The notes beneath the pieces are model-generated. The model was given only the letters and a program-made list of their open reading frames with translations, had not been told where the DNA came from and made no database searches. Shown here in pieces: positions 1-8,261 of a DNA stretch of 64,000 bases; positions within the stretch are counted from its first letter, which is position 1; every line of letters begins with the position of its first letter. The translations under genes were made by a program, and so were the position numbers. Source of the stretch: Archangium violaceum (GTDB lineage Bacteria; Myxococcota; Myxococcia; Myxococcales; Myxococcaceae). The stretch covers positions 3,188,501 through 3,252,500 of the forward strand of contig NZ_CP069338.1 in the NCBI RefSeq assembly GCF_016859125.1, given 5' to 3'.

Positions 1-2
1 AG

Positions 3-325
3 CGCCCTGTCATCGCGTTTCACAGAGGGGGGAGTTTCCTTGAATGGTTTGTTGTCTTTGCATGCCTCCTCACCCGAGGTCACGAGCCTCTTTGGGAGAG
101 CCGCCTGGGGTGCATCACCGGAACGGACGGCGAAGGTCGACCCGTGGTGGACTTCAAAGGCAGTCCGGTGGGCTCTCGCATGGCACGCAAGACCGTGCGG
201 TTGGACGCTGAGGGACTTCAGCCGTGGTCGAGACGCGTCAGCCAGTGGAGTTCCGCTTCGAGGATGGGAGGCAGGCGGCCTCCTCCTGGGAACGCGTGTC
301 GATTGAGGGGGATGCATGCAGTTGA
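3..325 (+). pseudogene. DUF6484-like T6SS accessory remnant, frame-broken
   Basis: Two overlapping frames together read like a DUF6484 domain, a small domain found beside DUF2169 and PAAR genes. One frame gives RLGCITGTDGEGRPVVDFKG followed by ARKTVRLDAEGLQPW (to about 228). The next frame continues with VEFRFEDGRQAASSWERV to a TGA at 323-325. No single frame covers the domain, so one base appears gained or lost near 227. The left end runs off the window. The assignment rests on the family-like pattern (G-x-I, VDFxGxP, AR...LDA, FEDG) and on position directly before a DUF2169 gene. It could be a sequencing error rather than a dead gene. Confidence 0.4.
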
Positions 326-1430
326 AGATGAACACGACGGGATGGCGGCGGGCGTGTGCGTTGCCACGGACAAGTCCGGCCAGGACAGATGTGTCGTCGT
401 GGTGAAGGGCACGTTCGCGCTTGAAGGCAGGGGAGACGCGAGGCTGGCCGAAGTGCAGGAACCGTTGGTCTCCGCGGATGTCCATCGGGGCGACCCCGGA
501 ACGACGAGTCTCCACTTCGAATGTGACTTCGCGCCCTTCAAACCCCGGGCAGACATCCTCGTCGTGGGGCATGCCGTGTCACCTTCTGGCAAACCTGTCA
601 CCGAGTCGGTGGTGACGCTCGAGTTCGGGGCGCTTCGCAAGGTCATTCGAGTCACGGGAGACCGGCGCTGGGAGCGAGGGCTGCTCGGCTTGCGTGCCTC
701 CGCGCCCCAGCCCTTCATCCAGATGCCCCTGGTATACGAGCGGGCTTTCGGCGGAACGGACCTCAGCCACTCGGACCCGCGGCACCATGGTGCCGAGCTG
801 CGCAACCCGGTGGGGGTGGGCTACCGGAAGAACCCGGATGCCCGAGCGGCGGAAGGGACGCTCCTGCCGAACCTGGAGGACCCCCGGCAACCCATCTCCA
901 ACTGGAAGGACGTCTCGCGGCCCATGGGCTTCGGTCCCATCGGCCGGAACTGGCAGCCCCGCATCTCCCACGCTGGAACCTATGACCAGCGATGGATGGA
1001 CGAGGAGCGCCCCTTCTTGCCGCGTGACTTCGACACGCCATATTTCCTGAGTGCGCCGGAGGACCAGCAGGTGCCGTACCTTCAGGGTGGGGAGAGTCTG
1101 CGCTGCACGGGGATGACCCGGGATGGGGCGCTGGTGGCGCGAGTGCCCAGGCTGCGCTTCCCCGTCACCTTCCGCTTCGACGGCGGGGACCAGAGCCTGG
1201 AGCCGCTGCTGGACACGCTCCTCGTCGATGCGGACTCGCGACGGATGATGCTGACCTGGCGGGCGTCGGTTCCCCTGGGCCGGAAGCCCGCGAGGCTGCG
1301 GGAGGTGCTGGTGGGACACCAGCCTGTCCGGCTGCCTCCGGGGCGAGGTGAGGGCAAGCGCCACTTCAAGTCGCTCGCGGAAGCGGTGGCCGCGCACCGG
1401 GCGCTTCAGCGGAGAGCAGGCAGGTCATGA
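312..1430 (+). CDS. DUF2169 family protein (T6SS PAAR adaptor-like)
   Basis: The protein has the DUF2169 signature: CVVVVKGTFAL near the start, then HRGDPGTTSLHFECDFAPFK, ADILVVGHAVSPSGKPV and GDRRWERG. DUF2169 proteins are thought to load PAAR-like effectors onto the T6SS spike, which fits the DUF4150 toxins downstream. The open frame extends upstream to 144, but that part is out of family. An ATG at 316 with a good GAGGGGG Shine-Dalgarno reads MQLKMNTTG, a family-like N-terminus. It would need one extra base near 340 to join MAAGVCV in the main frame, so the first codons are doubtful. The stop overlaps the next start in ATGA, so translation is probably coupled. Family call is firm, exact start is not. 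Confidence 0.8.
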   Translation: MHAVEDEHDGMAAGVCVATDKSGQDRCVVVVKGTFALEGRGDARLAEVQEPLVSADVHRGDPGTTSLHFECDFAPFKPRADILVVGHAVSPSGKPVTESVVTLEFGALRKVIRVTGDRRWERGLLGLRASAPQPFIQMPLVYERAFGGTDLSHSDPRHHGAELRNPVGVGYRKNPDARAAEGTLLPNLEDPRQPISNWKDVSRPMGFGPIGRNWQPRISHAGTYDQRWMDEERPFLPRDFDTPYFLSAPEDQQVPYLQGGESLRCTGMTRDGALVARVPRLRFPVTFRFDGGDQSLEPLLDTLLVDADSRRMMLTWRASVPLGRKPARLREVLVGHQPVRLPPGRGEGKRHFKSLAEAVAAHRALQRRAGRS

Positions 1431-2488
1431 GTGCCATCCGGATGGACGTGACGGCGACGGGGCTGGTGAGCTCCGTGGGGCTGAGCGCCGCCTCGGCATG
1501 CGCCGCCATGAGGGCGGGGTTGTCTTCCTTCGAGGCGCTTGCGTATCGAGACAATCAGGCGCGCAAGTCCATCACCGGTTCACCCGTGTCCGTGCTGCCG
1601 CGCGACCTGGGGCGCGAGGAGCGGCTGGTGGACCTGCTGGCGATGGCGATTGCGGACGCGCTGGGGGGAGACGCCGGGGCCGGCTGTGAGCAGGTGCCGC
1701 TGGTGGTGGCGGTGTCCGAGCCTGGGCGCCCCGGAGGTGGCGCGGCGCTGGCGGGCACGCTGGTGGCACGTGTGGAGCGTCGACTGGAGCGGAGGTTCCA
1801 CCCGGGGCTCTCGCGCGTGTTGACGGGAGGAAGCGCCGCGGGCTTCCAGGCGCTGGAGGCGGCCCGGAAGGTGCTGGAGGTGCGGCGTGCCGCGGCGTGT
1901 CTCGTCTGTGGGGTGGATTCCTTCCTCAATGCCCGCTCGTTGCTGTGGCTGCAGGAGCATGGCCGGCTGAAGACGCAGGCCAACGCGGACGGAGTCATTC
2001 CGGGAGAGGCGGCGGCGTGTGTTCGGGTGGAGTTGCGCGCGAGGGCGCCGCGCCAGCCCCTTGCCACGGTGGAGGGGCTGGGCTTCGCCCGGGAGCCGGC
2101 CACGGTCCTCAACGAGGAGCCGCTGCGCGCCGAGGGCCTGGTGAAGGCGGGGCGTGCGGCCCTGGAGGAGGCCGGGCTGCGGATGGAGGACATGGACTTG
2201 CGGCTGTCGGACGTCTCGGGAGAGCTGTATGCCTTCAAGGAGCAGGCGTTGGCGCTGACACGGCTGCTGCGGGTGAAGCGGGAGAGCCTGCCCCTGTGGC
2301 TGTGCGCCGAGTCCATTGGCGAGGTGGGCGCGGCGGCGAGTCTCTGTCAGCTGGTGCGGATGGCGCAGGCCTGGCAGCGGGGCTACGCGCCGGGGCCTCG
2401 GGCCTTGTGCTTCGCGAGCAGTGTCTCGGGGGAGCGGGCGGTGGCCGTGGTGCGACGGCCGAGGCAGCCTGGGGAGGCAGGGCGATGA
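1427..2488 (+). CDS. ketosynthase-like protein of a T6SS module, probably inactive
   Basis: This 353-aa protein has the thiolase/ketosynthase fold pattern: MDVTATGLVSSVGL at the start, a middle stretch VLTGGSAAGFQALEAARKVL, CGVDSF, and a C-terminal AESIGEVGAAASLCQL. In active beta-ketoacyl synthases the middle stretch holds a nucleophilic Cys (TACSS-like) and the C-terminal one a His (GH...AAG). Here the Cys site reads GGSAAG and the His site reads ESIGEVG, so condensation activity is unlikely. Such proteins recur beside DUF2169 and DUF4150 genes, where a scaffold or chaperone role is only inferred. Start and stop both overlap neighbours as ATGA. The last 198 bp, from 2291, are the start of the tandemly duplicated unit and recur three times downstream. 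Confidence 0.75.
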   Translation: MSAIRMDVTATGLVSSVGLSAASACAAMRAGLSSFEALAYRDNQARKSITGSPVSVLPRDLGREERLVDLLAMAIADALGGDAGAGCEQVPLVVAVSEPGRPGGGAALAGTLVARVERRLERRFHPGLSRVLTGGSAAGFQALEAARKVLEVRRAAACLVCGVDSFLNARSLLWLQEHGRLKTQANADGVIPGEAAACVRVELRARAPRQPLATVEGLGFAREPATVLNEEPLRAEGLVKAGRAALEEAGLRMEDMDLRLSDVSGELYAFKEQALALTRLLRVKRESLPLWLCAESIGEVGAAASLCQLVRMAQAWQRGYAPGPRALCFASSVSGERAVAVVRRPRQPGEAGR

Positions 2489-3615
2489 GCGGCAAGGTGT
2501 ATGCGAATGGCAACGAGGTGGTGAGGAAGGGCGGGGACGGGAAGGTGACGGCGGCCTTCCCCGACGTGTGTATGAGCCCTCCGCCTCCGCCAGCGGGGCC
2601 CGTGCCGGTGCCCTACGCGGACAGCTCCTCCGCGAAGGACCTGAAGGCCGGGAGCCGGACGGTGCTGATTGCCGGGAAGGAGGTGGCGCTGCAGGACGCG
2701 TCCTTCTACCAGTCGTCGCCGCTGGGCAACGAGGCGGCGACACGGAACTTCGGGGCGAGCGTGGTGACGCACACGATTACGGGGAAGACATACTTCGCCT
2801 CGTGGTCGATGGACGTGAAGGTGGAGGGCAAGTCGGTGGTGAGGCACATGGACCTGACCACCTCGAACCACGGCAGCTACCCGGGAGCGACGCCCCCGTT
2901 CTGCAACCTCTCGGAGGCGAAGCGGGCGGAGGCGCAGGAGCTCGCTCAGCTGCGGATGGTGGAGGGGAAGTGCCCCTGCTGCGGGAAGAGCGCGGACACG
3001 TGCCCGGCGGCGTTCCGGGAGGATGACGAGGCGCTGTCCCTGGAGGAGTTCTACGGGTTGGACAAGAACCCGGCTCGGCGGGAGCAGTTCGACTTCCTCG
3101 TCTCGTACAAGACTCAGCACTGCACGTGCGATGGCCGGGTGCTCCCCGAGCCGCCTTGTGACGTGTTCCGGGCCAGCGAGCCTGGTGGTTCACGGCACGG
3201 ACAGATCGAAGAGGCATGGGGCAAGGCGGTCTATTCCTATCGAAAGAAGTACGAAATAGAAACTGGGACAAGGCTCAAGGAGTACGCGGAGATTCTTGAC
3301 GAACTCCTGCAGGCAAACGGAAGGCCTTCGGCATTGAGGGCAACTTCAAAAATGTCGAGACAGGAGGTGGCACTCCTGGAGCAGTTGAAGAAGAAAGGGA
3401 AGCCCCATGATGCTCAGCTCCTGCGAGATGCGAGGGAGTACAGGCGGCTCAGTGTAGAGGCGAAGAAGCTGGAGAGAATCAACCACCTGGTGCCGAAGGA
3501 GGCTTCGGGCTGCCCAACGAATCCAAAGAATCTTCAGCCACAGCAGGCCCTGTGTAATGAATGCCAGGCAATTGACGATTTCTTCACTGCGCACTGGCAG
3601 GGAAGGCAAACGTGA
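2485..3615 (+). CDS. DUF4150 PAAR-like toxin, copy 1, HNH-like C-terminus
   Basis: 376 aa. Residues 1-150 are a DUF4150 (PAAR-like) domain, with PDVCMSPPPP, VPVPYADSS, VKVEGKSVVRHMDLTTSNHG and the usual loop order. This domain should cap the T6SS spike. Residues 161-225 form a Cys-rich segment (KCPCCGK, TCPAAF, HCTCDG, PEPPC), perhaps a metal-bound linker. From about residue 250 the sequence is copy-specific and ends in NHLVPKEASGCPTNPKNLQP and LCNEC. This looks like an HNH/His-Me-finger nuclease core (His334, Asn349, Cys357/360), although the usual third His/Asn is Gln361. Nuclease activity is inferred. The gene starts in an ATGA overlap and its stop overlaps the immunity GTG. Confidence 0.88.
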   Translation: MSGKVYANGNEVVRKGGDGKVTAAFPDVCMSPPPPPAGPVPVPYADSSSAKDLKAGSRTVLIAGKEVALQDASFYQSSPLGNEAATRNFGASVVTHTITGKTYFASWSMDVKVEGKSVVRHMDLTTSNHGSYPGATPPFCNLSEAKRAEAQELAQLRMVEGKCPCCGKSADTCPAAFREDDEALSLEEFYGLDKNPARREQFDFLVSYKTQHCTCDGRVLPEPPCDVFRASEPGGSRHGQIEEAWGKAVYSYRKKYEIETGTRLKEYAEILDELLQANGRPSALRATSKMSRQEVALLEQLKKKGKPHDAQLLRDAREYRRLSVEAKKLERINHLVPKEASGCPTNPKNLQPQQALCNECQAIDDFFTAHWQGRQT

Positions 3616-4445
3616 CGTCACCATTTTATTGGGATCCGACGCGCTGGAACGAGCGCGGCTACTTCGCCCCTGCTGCTCCAGCAGATGACCCGCTCTTACA
3701 GAAGGTTGGTGACGTGCACTTCTGGATGGAGGCGCAGGAAATCCTGGCCCGGGCGAAGGCCGGGGATTTCGGGCGGCTTGAGCGGTTGCTGGATATTCGC
3801 CAAGCCACGGCCGGATCCCACCTGCTGCCCTGGGTGTGTGCCCAAATCCTGGGAGATGCGGGAACACCATCTTGCTTCAGTCGCATCCTTCGCGAGATGG
3901 ATGATTCCGTGGACCCCAACATGACGGGTGCCTTTTGTCATGCGTTCGAGGCTTGGGGGAGCTTGTCGTCCATACCCGCCATCGTCCAGGCCTACGACCG
4001 AGGCTTTGGAGCTCAAATAATGGATGCGGTGCCCCTCATCCTTTCCTCCATCCTGGAGCCGGAGTGGGGCCCGTTGAGCAAGTTCCCAAAGGAAGATGAA
4101 CTGATTGCCTACGAGGACCGCGTGCTGGAACGGTACGAGGAGCTCAAGCGGAAGTTCGGGACGGACCAGGTCATCCTGCTGCACGGGGAGCGCTTCAGTG
4201 TGGTGTCGGTGGCTCGTCGCTTGCTGCGCAGCTTGAATGGTAGCGACTTCGAGCGTGCCAAGCGTCCCTTCTACCGGCGCCGTTTCGAGGCGAGCACGGG
4301 CATCGACTGCTCTCCCTTCTACAAGGACGGGGAGTTCCAGCCTCTCACCGCCGCCGCCATCCTCGAGGACTTCCTGGAGAGCCCGGAGGCGGCCCGGTAC
4401 GAGGAGGGCGTGCGTTACTTCTTCGGCCACAGGATTCCGGAATGA
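3612..4445 (+). CDS. candidate immunity protein, copy 1
   Basis: 277 aa, all-helical, with HEAT-like spacing and many Trp/Leu pairs, no signal peptide and no membrane segment. It starts at GTG overlapping the toxin stop (GTGA). Residues 1-148 differ between the four copies while residues 150-277 are constant, so the variable half probably recognises the cognate toxin tail, which varies in step. No named immunity family is recognised with certainty. The immunity role is inferred from its place after the toxin, the coupling, and co-variation. Its stop overlaps the next ATG as ATGA. Confidence 0.75.
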   Translation: MTSPFYWDPTRWNERGYFAPAAPADDPLLQKVGDVHFWMEAQEILARAKAGDFGRLERLLDIRQATAGSHLLPWVCAQILGDAGTPSCFSRILREMDDSVDPNMTGAFCHAFEAWGSLSSIPAIVQAYDRGFGAQIMDAVPLILSSILEPEWGPLSKFPKEDELIAYEDRVLERYEELKRKFGTDQVILLHGERFSVVSVARRLLRSLNGSDFERAKRPFYRRRFEASTGIDCSPFYKDGEFQPLTAAAILEDFLESPEAARYEEGVRYFFGHRIPE

Positions 4446-4813
4446 ATCCGTCCAGCCCGCTGCCGCCCAACGGGCCCCTGCCGGAGTTCGTCTCACGCCA
4501 CTTCGAGGACGCCTCCTTCCTCTGGGCGCTCCGCAACAGGGCGGTTGACTCCTCCCACTACACCTTCGCGGACCTGGAGCTGCTCGACGAGCGCGTGGAG
4601 TCTCACCTGGACGGACCCCTGTGGCTGTGCGCCGAGTCCATTGGCGAGGTGGGCGCGGCGGCGAGCCTCTGCCAGCTGGTGCGGATGGCGCAGGCCTGGC
4701 AGCGGGGCTACGCGCCGGGGCCTCGGGCCTTGTGCTTCGCGAGCAGTGTCTCGGGGGAGCGGGCGGTGGCCGTGGTGCGACGGCCGAGGCAGCCTGGGGA
4801 GGCAGGGCGATGA
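4442..4813 (+). CDS. chimeric junction ORF 1 (TIGR02270 N-term + ketosynthase C-term)
   Basis: 123 aa created by the tandem duplication. Codons 1-58 match the N-terminus of the intact TIGR02270-type gene at 11416. The rest matches the C-terminus of the ketosynthase-like gene, from LWLCAESIGEVGAA. The join lies at 4614/4616 and is in frame, with one base (4615) matching neither parent. Both ends keep ATGA overlaps with the immunity gene before and the toxin after. Its main value is probably to keep translational coupling running. A stable product is doubtful. Confidence 0.7.
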   Translation: MNPSSPLPPNGPLPEFVSRHFEDASFLWALRNRAVDSSHYTFADLELLDERVESHLDGPLWLCAESIGEVGAAASLCQLVRMAQAWQRGYAPGPRALCFASSVSGERAVAVVRRPRQPGEAGR

Positions 4814-5934
4814 GCGGCAAGGTGTACGCGAATGGCAACGAGGTGGTGAGGAAGGGCGGGGACGGGAAGGTGACGGCGGCCTTCCCCGACGTGTGTATGA
4901 GCCCTCCGCCTCCGCCAGCGGGGCCCGTGCCGGTGCCCTACGCGGACAGCTCCTCCGCGAAGGACTTGAAGGCCGGGAGCCGGACGGTGCTGATTGCCGG
5001 GAAGGAGGTGGCGCTGCAGGACGCGTCCTTCTACCAGTCGTCGCCGCTGGGCAACGAGGCGGCGACACGGAACTTCGGGGCGAGCGTGGTGACGCACACG
5101 ATTACGGGGAAGACATACTTCGCCTCGTGGTCGATGGACGTGAAGGTGGAGGGCAAGTCGGTGGTGAGGCACATGGACCTGACCACCTCGAACCACGGCA
5201 GCTACCCGGGAGCGACGCCCCCGTTCTGCAACCTCTCGGAGGCGAAGCGGGCGGAGGCGCAGGAGCTCGCTCAGCTGCGGATGGTGGAGGGGAAGTGCCC
5301 CTGCTGCGGGAAGGGCGCGGACACGTGCCCGGCGGCGTTCCGGGAGGATGACGAGGCGCTGTCCCTGGAGGAGTTCTACGGGTTGGACAAGAACCCGGCT
5401 CGGCGGGAGCAGTTCGACTTCCTCGTCTCGTACAAGACTCAGCACTGCACGTGCGATGGCCGGGTGCTCCCCGAGCCGCCTTGTGACGTGTTCCGGGCCA
5501 GCGAGCCTGGTGGTTCACGGCACGGACAGATCGAAGAGGCATGGGGCAAGGCGGTGGACAACTACAGGAGGCAGTACAAGGAGAGAACAGGAGTGAGGCT
5601 CAAGGATGCCATGGAGATTCTTGACGGACTCCTGCAGGAAACCGGTAGGCCACTGGCGCTGAGGGCGACCGCCAAGATGTCGAATCGTGAGCTGGCAGCT
5701 CTGATGGAGCTGAAAAAGCGCGGGAATTCCTATGACCGCCAGCTCCTTGAGGATGCAAAGGAGTACCGGAGGCTGAGCACAGTGGCGAGAAAGTTGGAGA
5801 GGATCAATCACTTGGTTCCCAAGCAAGCATCGGGTTGCCCAACCAATCCAAGCAACCTCCAGCCGCAGCAGACCTTGTGCAATGAGTGCCAGGCGATTGA
5901 TGACTTCTTTACTGAACATTGGCAGGGAAAGTAG
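4810..5934 (+). CDS. DUF4150 PAAR-like toxin, copy 2, HNH-like C-terminus
   Basis: 374 aa. The DUF4150 domain and Cys-rich linker match copy 1 almost exactly (KGADT in place of KSADT). Copy-specific sequence begins after GGSRHGQIEEAWGKAV with DNYRRQYKERTG. It ends in NHLVPKQASGCPTNPSNLQP and LCNEC, again HNH-like. The ATG sits in an ATGA overlap with the chimeric ORF, and the stop is followed after 2 bp by the immunity ATG. Same role as copy 1 but presumably a different immunity specificity, because both tail and partner differ. Confidence 0.87.
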   Translation: MSGKVYANGNEVVRKGGDGKVTAAFPDVCMSPPPPPAGPVPVPYADSSSAKDLKAGSRTVLIAGKEVALQDASFYQSSPLGNEAATRNFGASVVTHTITGKTYFASWSMDVKVEGKSVVRHMDLTTSNHGSYPGATPPFCNLSEAKRAEAQELAQLRMVEGKCPCCGKGADTCPAAFREDDEALSLEEFYGLDKNPARREQFDFLVSYKTQHCTCDGRVLPEPPCDVFRASEPGGSRHGQIEEAWGKAVDNYRRQYKERTGVRLKDAMEILDGLLQETGRPLALRATAKMSNRELAALMELKKRGNSYDRQLLEDAKEYRRLSTVARKLERINHLVPKQASGCPTNPSNLQPQQTLCNECQAIDDFFTEHWQGK

Positions 5935-5936
5935 AT

Positions 5937-6770
5937 ATGGATTCATCTTTTTACTGGGACCCGACGCGCTGGGACGACCGTGGCTATTTCGCACCCGCCG
6001 CTCCCGTAGATGACCCGACTCTGCAGCGAATTGGTGACGTGCCTTCATGGATGGAGGTGCAGGAAATCCTGGCCCGGGCAAAGGCCGGAGATTTCGGGCT
6101 GATTGAGCGGTTGCTGGATATTCATCAAGCCACGCTCAGAGCCCACCTCCTCCCTTGGGTGTGTGCTCAGGTTCTGGGCGATGCGGGAACGCCATCCTGC
6201 TTCAGGCGTATGGTTCGAGAGTTGGACGATGTCGTAGACTCCGAGTTGGGTGGCAACTTCTGTCACGCGTTTGAGGCTTGGGGCAGTTTGTCGGCGGTGC
6301 CCGCCATCGTCCAAGCATACGACCGGTACTACGGGGCGATGAAAATGGATGCGGTACCCCTCTTGCTTTCGAGCCTTCTGGAGCCGGAGTGGGGCCCGTT
6401 GAGCAAGTTCCCAAAGGAAGATGAACTGATTGCCTACGAGGACCGCGTGCTGGAACGGTACGAGGAGCTCAAGCGGAAGTTCGGGACGGACCAGGTCATC
6501 CTGCTGCACGGGGAGCGCTTCAGTGTGGTGTCGGTGGCTCGTCGCTTGCTGCGCAGCTTGAATGGTAGCGACTTCGAGCGTGCCAAGCGTCCCTTCTACC
6601 GTCGCCGCTTCGAGGCGAGCACGGGCATCGACTGCTCTCCCTTCTACAAGGACGGGGAGTTCCAGCCTCTCACCGCCGCCGCCATCCTCGAGGACTTCCT
6701 GGAGAGCCCGGAGGCGGCCCGGTACGAGGAGGGCGTGCGTTACTTCTTCGGCCACAGGATTCCGGAATGA
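5937..6770 (+). CDS. candidate immunity protein, copy 2
   Basis: 277 aa, the same length as the other three. The N-terminal half differs (starts MDSSFYWDPTRWDDRGYF; central part includes VVDSELGGNFCHAFEAWG and YDRYYGAMKMDAVP). From LEPEWGPLSKFPKEDE onward it matches copies 1 and 3. An in-frame ATG lies 18 bp upstream inside the toxin gene, but the ATG at 5937 aligns with the start of the other copies. Immunity role inferred from pairing and co-variation with toxin copy 2. Confidence 0.74.
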   Translation: MDSSFYWDPTRWDDRGYFAPAAPVDDPTLQRIGDVPSWMEVQEILARAKAGDFGLIERLLDIHQATLRAHLLPWVCAQVLGDAGTPSCFRRMVRELDDVVDSELGGNFCHAFEAWGSLSAVPAIVQAYDRYYGAMKMDAVPLLLSSLLEPEWGPLSKFPKEDELIAYEDRVLERYEELKRKFGTDQVILLHGERFSVVSVARRLLRSLNGSDFERAKRPFYRRRFEASTGIDCSPFYKDGEFQPLTAAAILEDFLESPEAARYEEGVRYFFGHRIPE

Positions 6771-7138
6771 ATCCGTCCAGGCCGCTGCCGCCCAACGGGC
6801 CCCTGCCGGCATTCGTCTCACGCCACTTCGAGGACGCCTCCTTCCTCTGGGCGCTCCGCAACAGGGCGGTTGACTCCTCCCACTACACCTTCGCGGACCT
6901 GGAGCTGCTCGACGAGCGCGTGGAGTCTCACCTGGACGGACCCCTGTGGCTGTGCGCCGAGTCCATTGGCGAGGTGGGCGCGGCGGCGAGCCTCTGCCAG
7001 CTGGTGCGGATGGCGCAGGCCTGGCAGCGGGGCTACGCGCCGGGGCCTCGGGCCTTGTGCTTCGCGAGCAGTGTCTCGGGGGAGCGGGCGGTGGCCGTGG
7101 TGCGACGGCCGAGGCAGCCTGGGGAGGCAGGGCGATGA
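6767..7138 (+). CDS. chimeric junction ORF 2
   Basis: Same 123-aa in-frame fusion as the ORF at 4442, with the same breakpoint. It carries the variants PSRPLPP and PLPAF where junction 1 and the intact gene at 11416 have PSSPLPP and PLPEF. The identical junction shows the fusion arose once and then multiplied by homologous recombination. ATGA overlaps at both ends are kept. Confidence 0.68.
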   Translation: MNPSRPLPPNGPLPAFVSRHFEDASFLWALRNRAVDSSHYTFADLELLDERVESHLDGPLWLCAESIGEVGAAASLCQLVRMAQAWQRGYAPGPRALCFASSVSGERAVAVVRRPRQPGEAGR

Positions 7139-8256
7139 GCGGCAAGGTGTACGCGAATGGCAACGAGGTGGTGAGGAAGGGCGGGGACGGGAAGGTGACG
7201 GCGGCCTTCCCCGACGTGTGTATGAGCCCTCCGCCTCCGCCAGCGGGGCCCGTGCCGGTGCCCTACGCGGACAGCTCCTCCGCGAAGGACCTGAAGGCCG
7301 GGAGCCGGACGGTGCTGATTGCCGGGAAGGAGGTGGCGCTGCAGGACGCGTCCTTCTACCAGTCGTCGCCGCTGGGCAACGAGGCGGCGACACGGAACTT
7401 CGGGGCGAGCGTGGTGACGCACACGATTACGGGGAAGACGTACTTCGCCTCGTGGTCGATGGACGTGAAGGTGGAGGGCAAGTCGGTGGTGAGGCACATG
7501 GACCTGACCACCTCGAACCACGGCAGCTACCCGGGAGCGACGCCCCCGTTCTGCAACCTCTCGGAGGCGAAGCGGGCGGAGGCGCAGGAGCTCGCTCAGC
7601 TGCGGATGGTGGAGGGGAAGTGCCCCTGCTGCGGGAAGGGCGCGGACACGTGCCCGGCGGCGTTCCGGGAGGATGACGAGGCGCTGTCCCTGGAGGAGTT
7701 CTACGGGTTGGACAAGAACCCGGCTCGGCGGGAGCAGTTCGACTTCCTCGTCTCGTACAAGACTCAGCACTGCACGTGCGATGGCCGGGTGCTCCCCGAG
7801 CCGCCTTGTGACGTGTTCCGGGCCAGCGAGCCTGGTGGTTCACGGCACGGACAGATCGAAGAGGCATGGGGCAAGGCGGTCAAGGAGTATAGGAGGGATT
7901 ACGAGAATCGGACAGGAGTGAGGCTCAAGAAAGCGTCAGAGATTCTTGACGAGCTTTTGTTGGTTACCGGCAGGGCCTCGGCATTGAAGGCGACTTCCAA
8001 GCTGTCGACGCGCGAGTTGGCGGCCCTGGAGCAACTAAAGAAGAGCGGCAAGCCCTATGACGCCCAGCTCCTTGAGGATGCGATAGAATATAGGCGGTTG
8101 AGTGCTAAGTCGAAGGGATTGGCACGGATCAACCACTTAGTACCCAAAGAGGCATCTGGTTGCCCGACCAACCCTGACAACCTTCAGCCGCAGCAGACCT
8201 TGTGTAGGGAATGCCAGGCAATCGACGATTTCTTTACTTTTCACTGGCAGGGATAA
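7135..8256 (+). CDS. DUF4150 PAAR-like toxin, copy 3, HNH-like C-terminus
   Basis: 373 aa, the shortest copy. Residues 1-249 match copies 1 and 2. The tail begins KEYRRDYENRTG and ends in NHLVPKEASGCPTNPDNLQP with LCRECQ, then HWQG. The last 130 bp are identical to copy 4. The start is in the ATGA overlap with chimeric ORF 2. The TAA stop lies 5 bp before the immunity ATG, so coupling is looser than in copy 1. Effector role as for copy 1. Confidence 0.87.
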   Translation: MSGKVYANGNEVVRKGGDGKVTAAFPDVCMSPPPPPAGPVPVPYADSSSAKDLKAGSRTVLIAGKEVALQDASFYQSSPLGNEAATRNFGASVVTHTITGKTYFASWSMDVKVEGKSVVRHMDLTTSNHGSYPGATPPFCNLSEAKRAEAQELAQLRMVEGKCPCCGKGADTCPAAFREDDEALSLEEFYGLDKNPARREQFDFLVSYKTQHCTCDGRVLPEPPCDVFRASEPGGSRHGQIEEAWGKAVKEYRRDYENRTGVRLKKASEILDELLLVTGRASALKATSKLSTRELAALEQLKKSGKPYDAQLLEDAIEYRRLSAKSKGLARINHLVPKEASGCPTNPDNLQPQQTLCRECQAIDDFFTFHWQG

Positions 8257-8261
8257 TAGAA

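Larger units (their letters stand above)
2291..4615 (+). repeat. tandem unit 1 (2325 bp), toxin-immunity array
   Basis: First of four tandem copies. It runs from inside the ketosynthase-like gene, through a PAAR-like toxin and an immunity gene, to codon 58 of a truncated TIGR02270-type gene. The flanks (2291 to about 3229 and about 4054 to 4614) are almost identical in all copies. The centre is specific to this copy. Confidence 0.93.
4616..6940 (+). repeat. tandem unit 2 (2325 bp), toxin-immunity array
   Basis: Second copy, same length and boundaries as unit 1. It differs from unit 1 mainly between about 5555 and 6375, across the toxin tail and the immunity N-terminal half. Scattered single-base differences in the flanks are shared in different combinations with units 1, 3 and 4. 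Confidence 0.93.
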
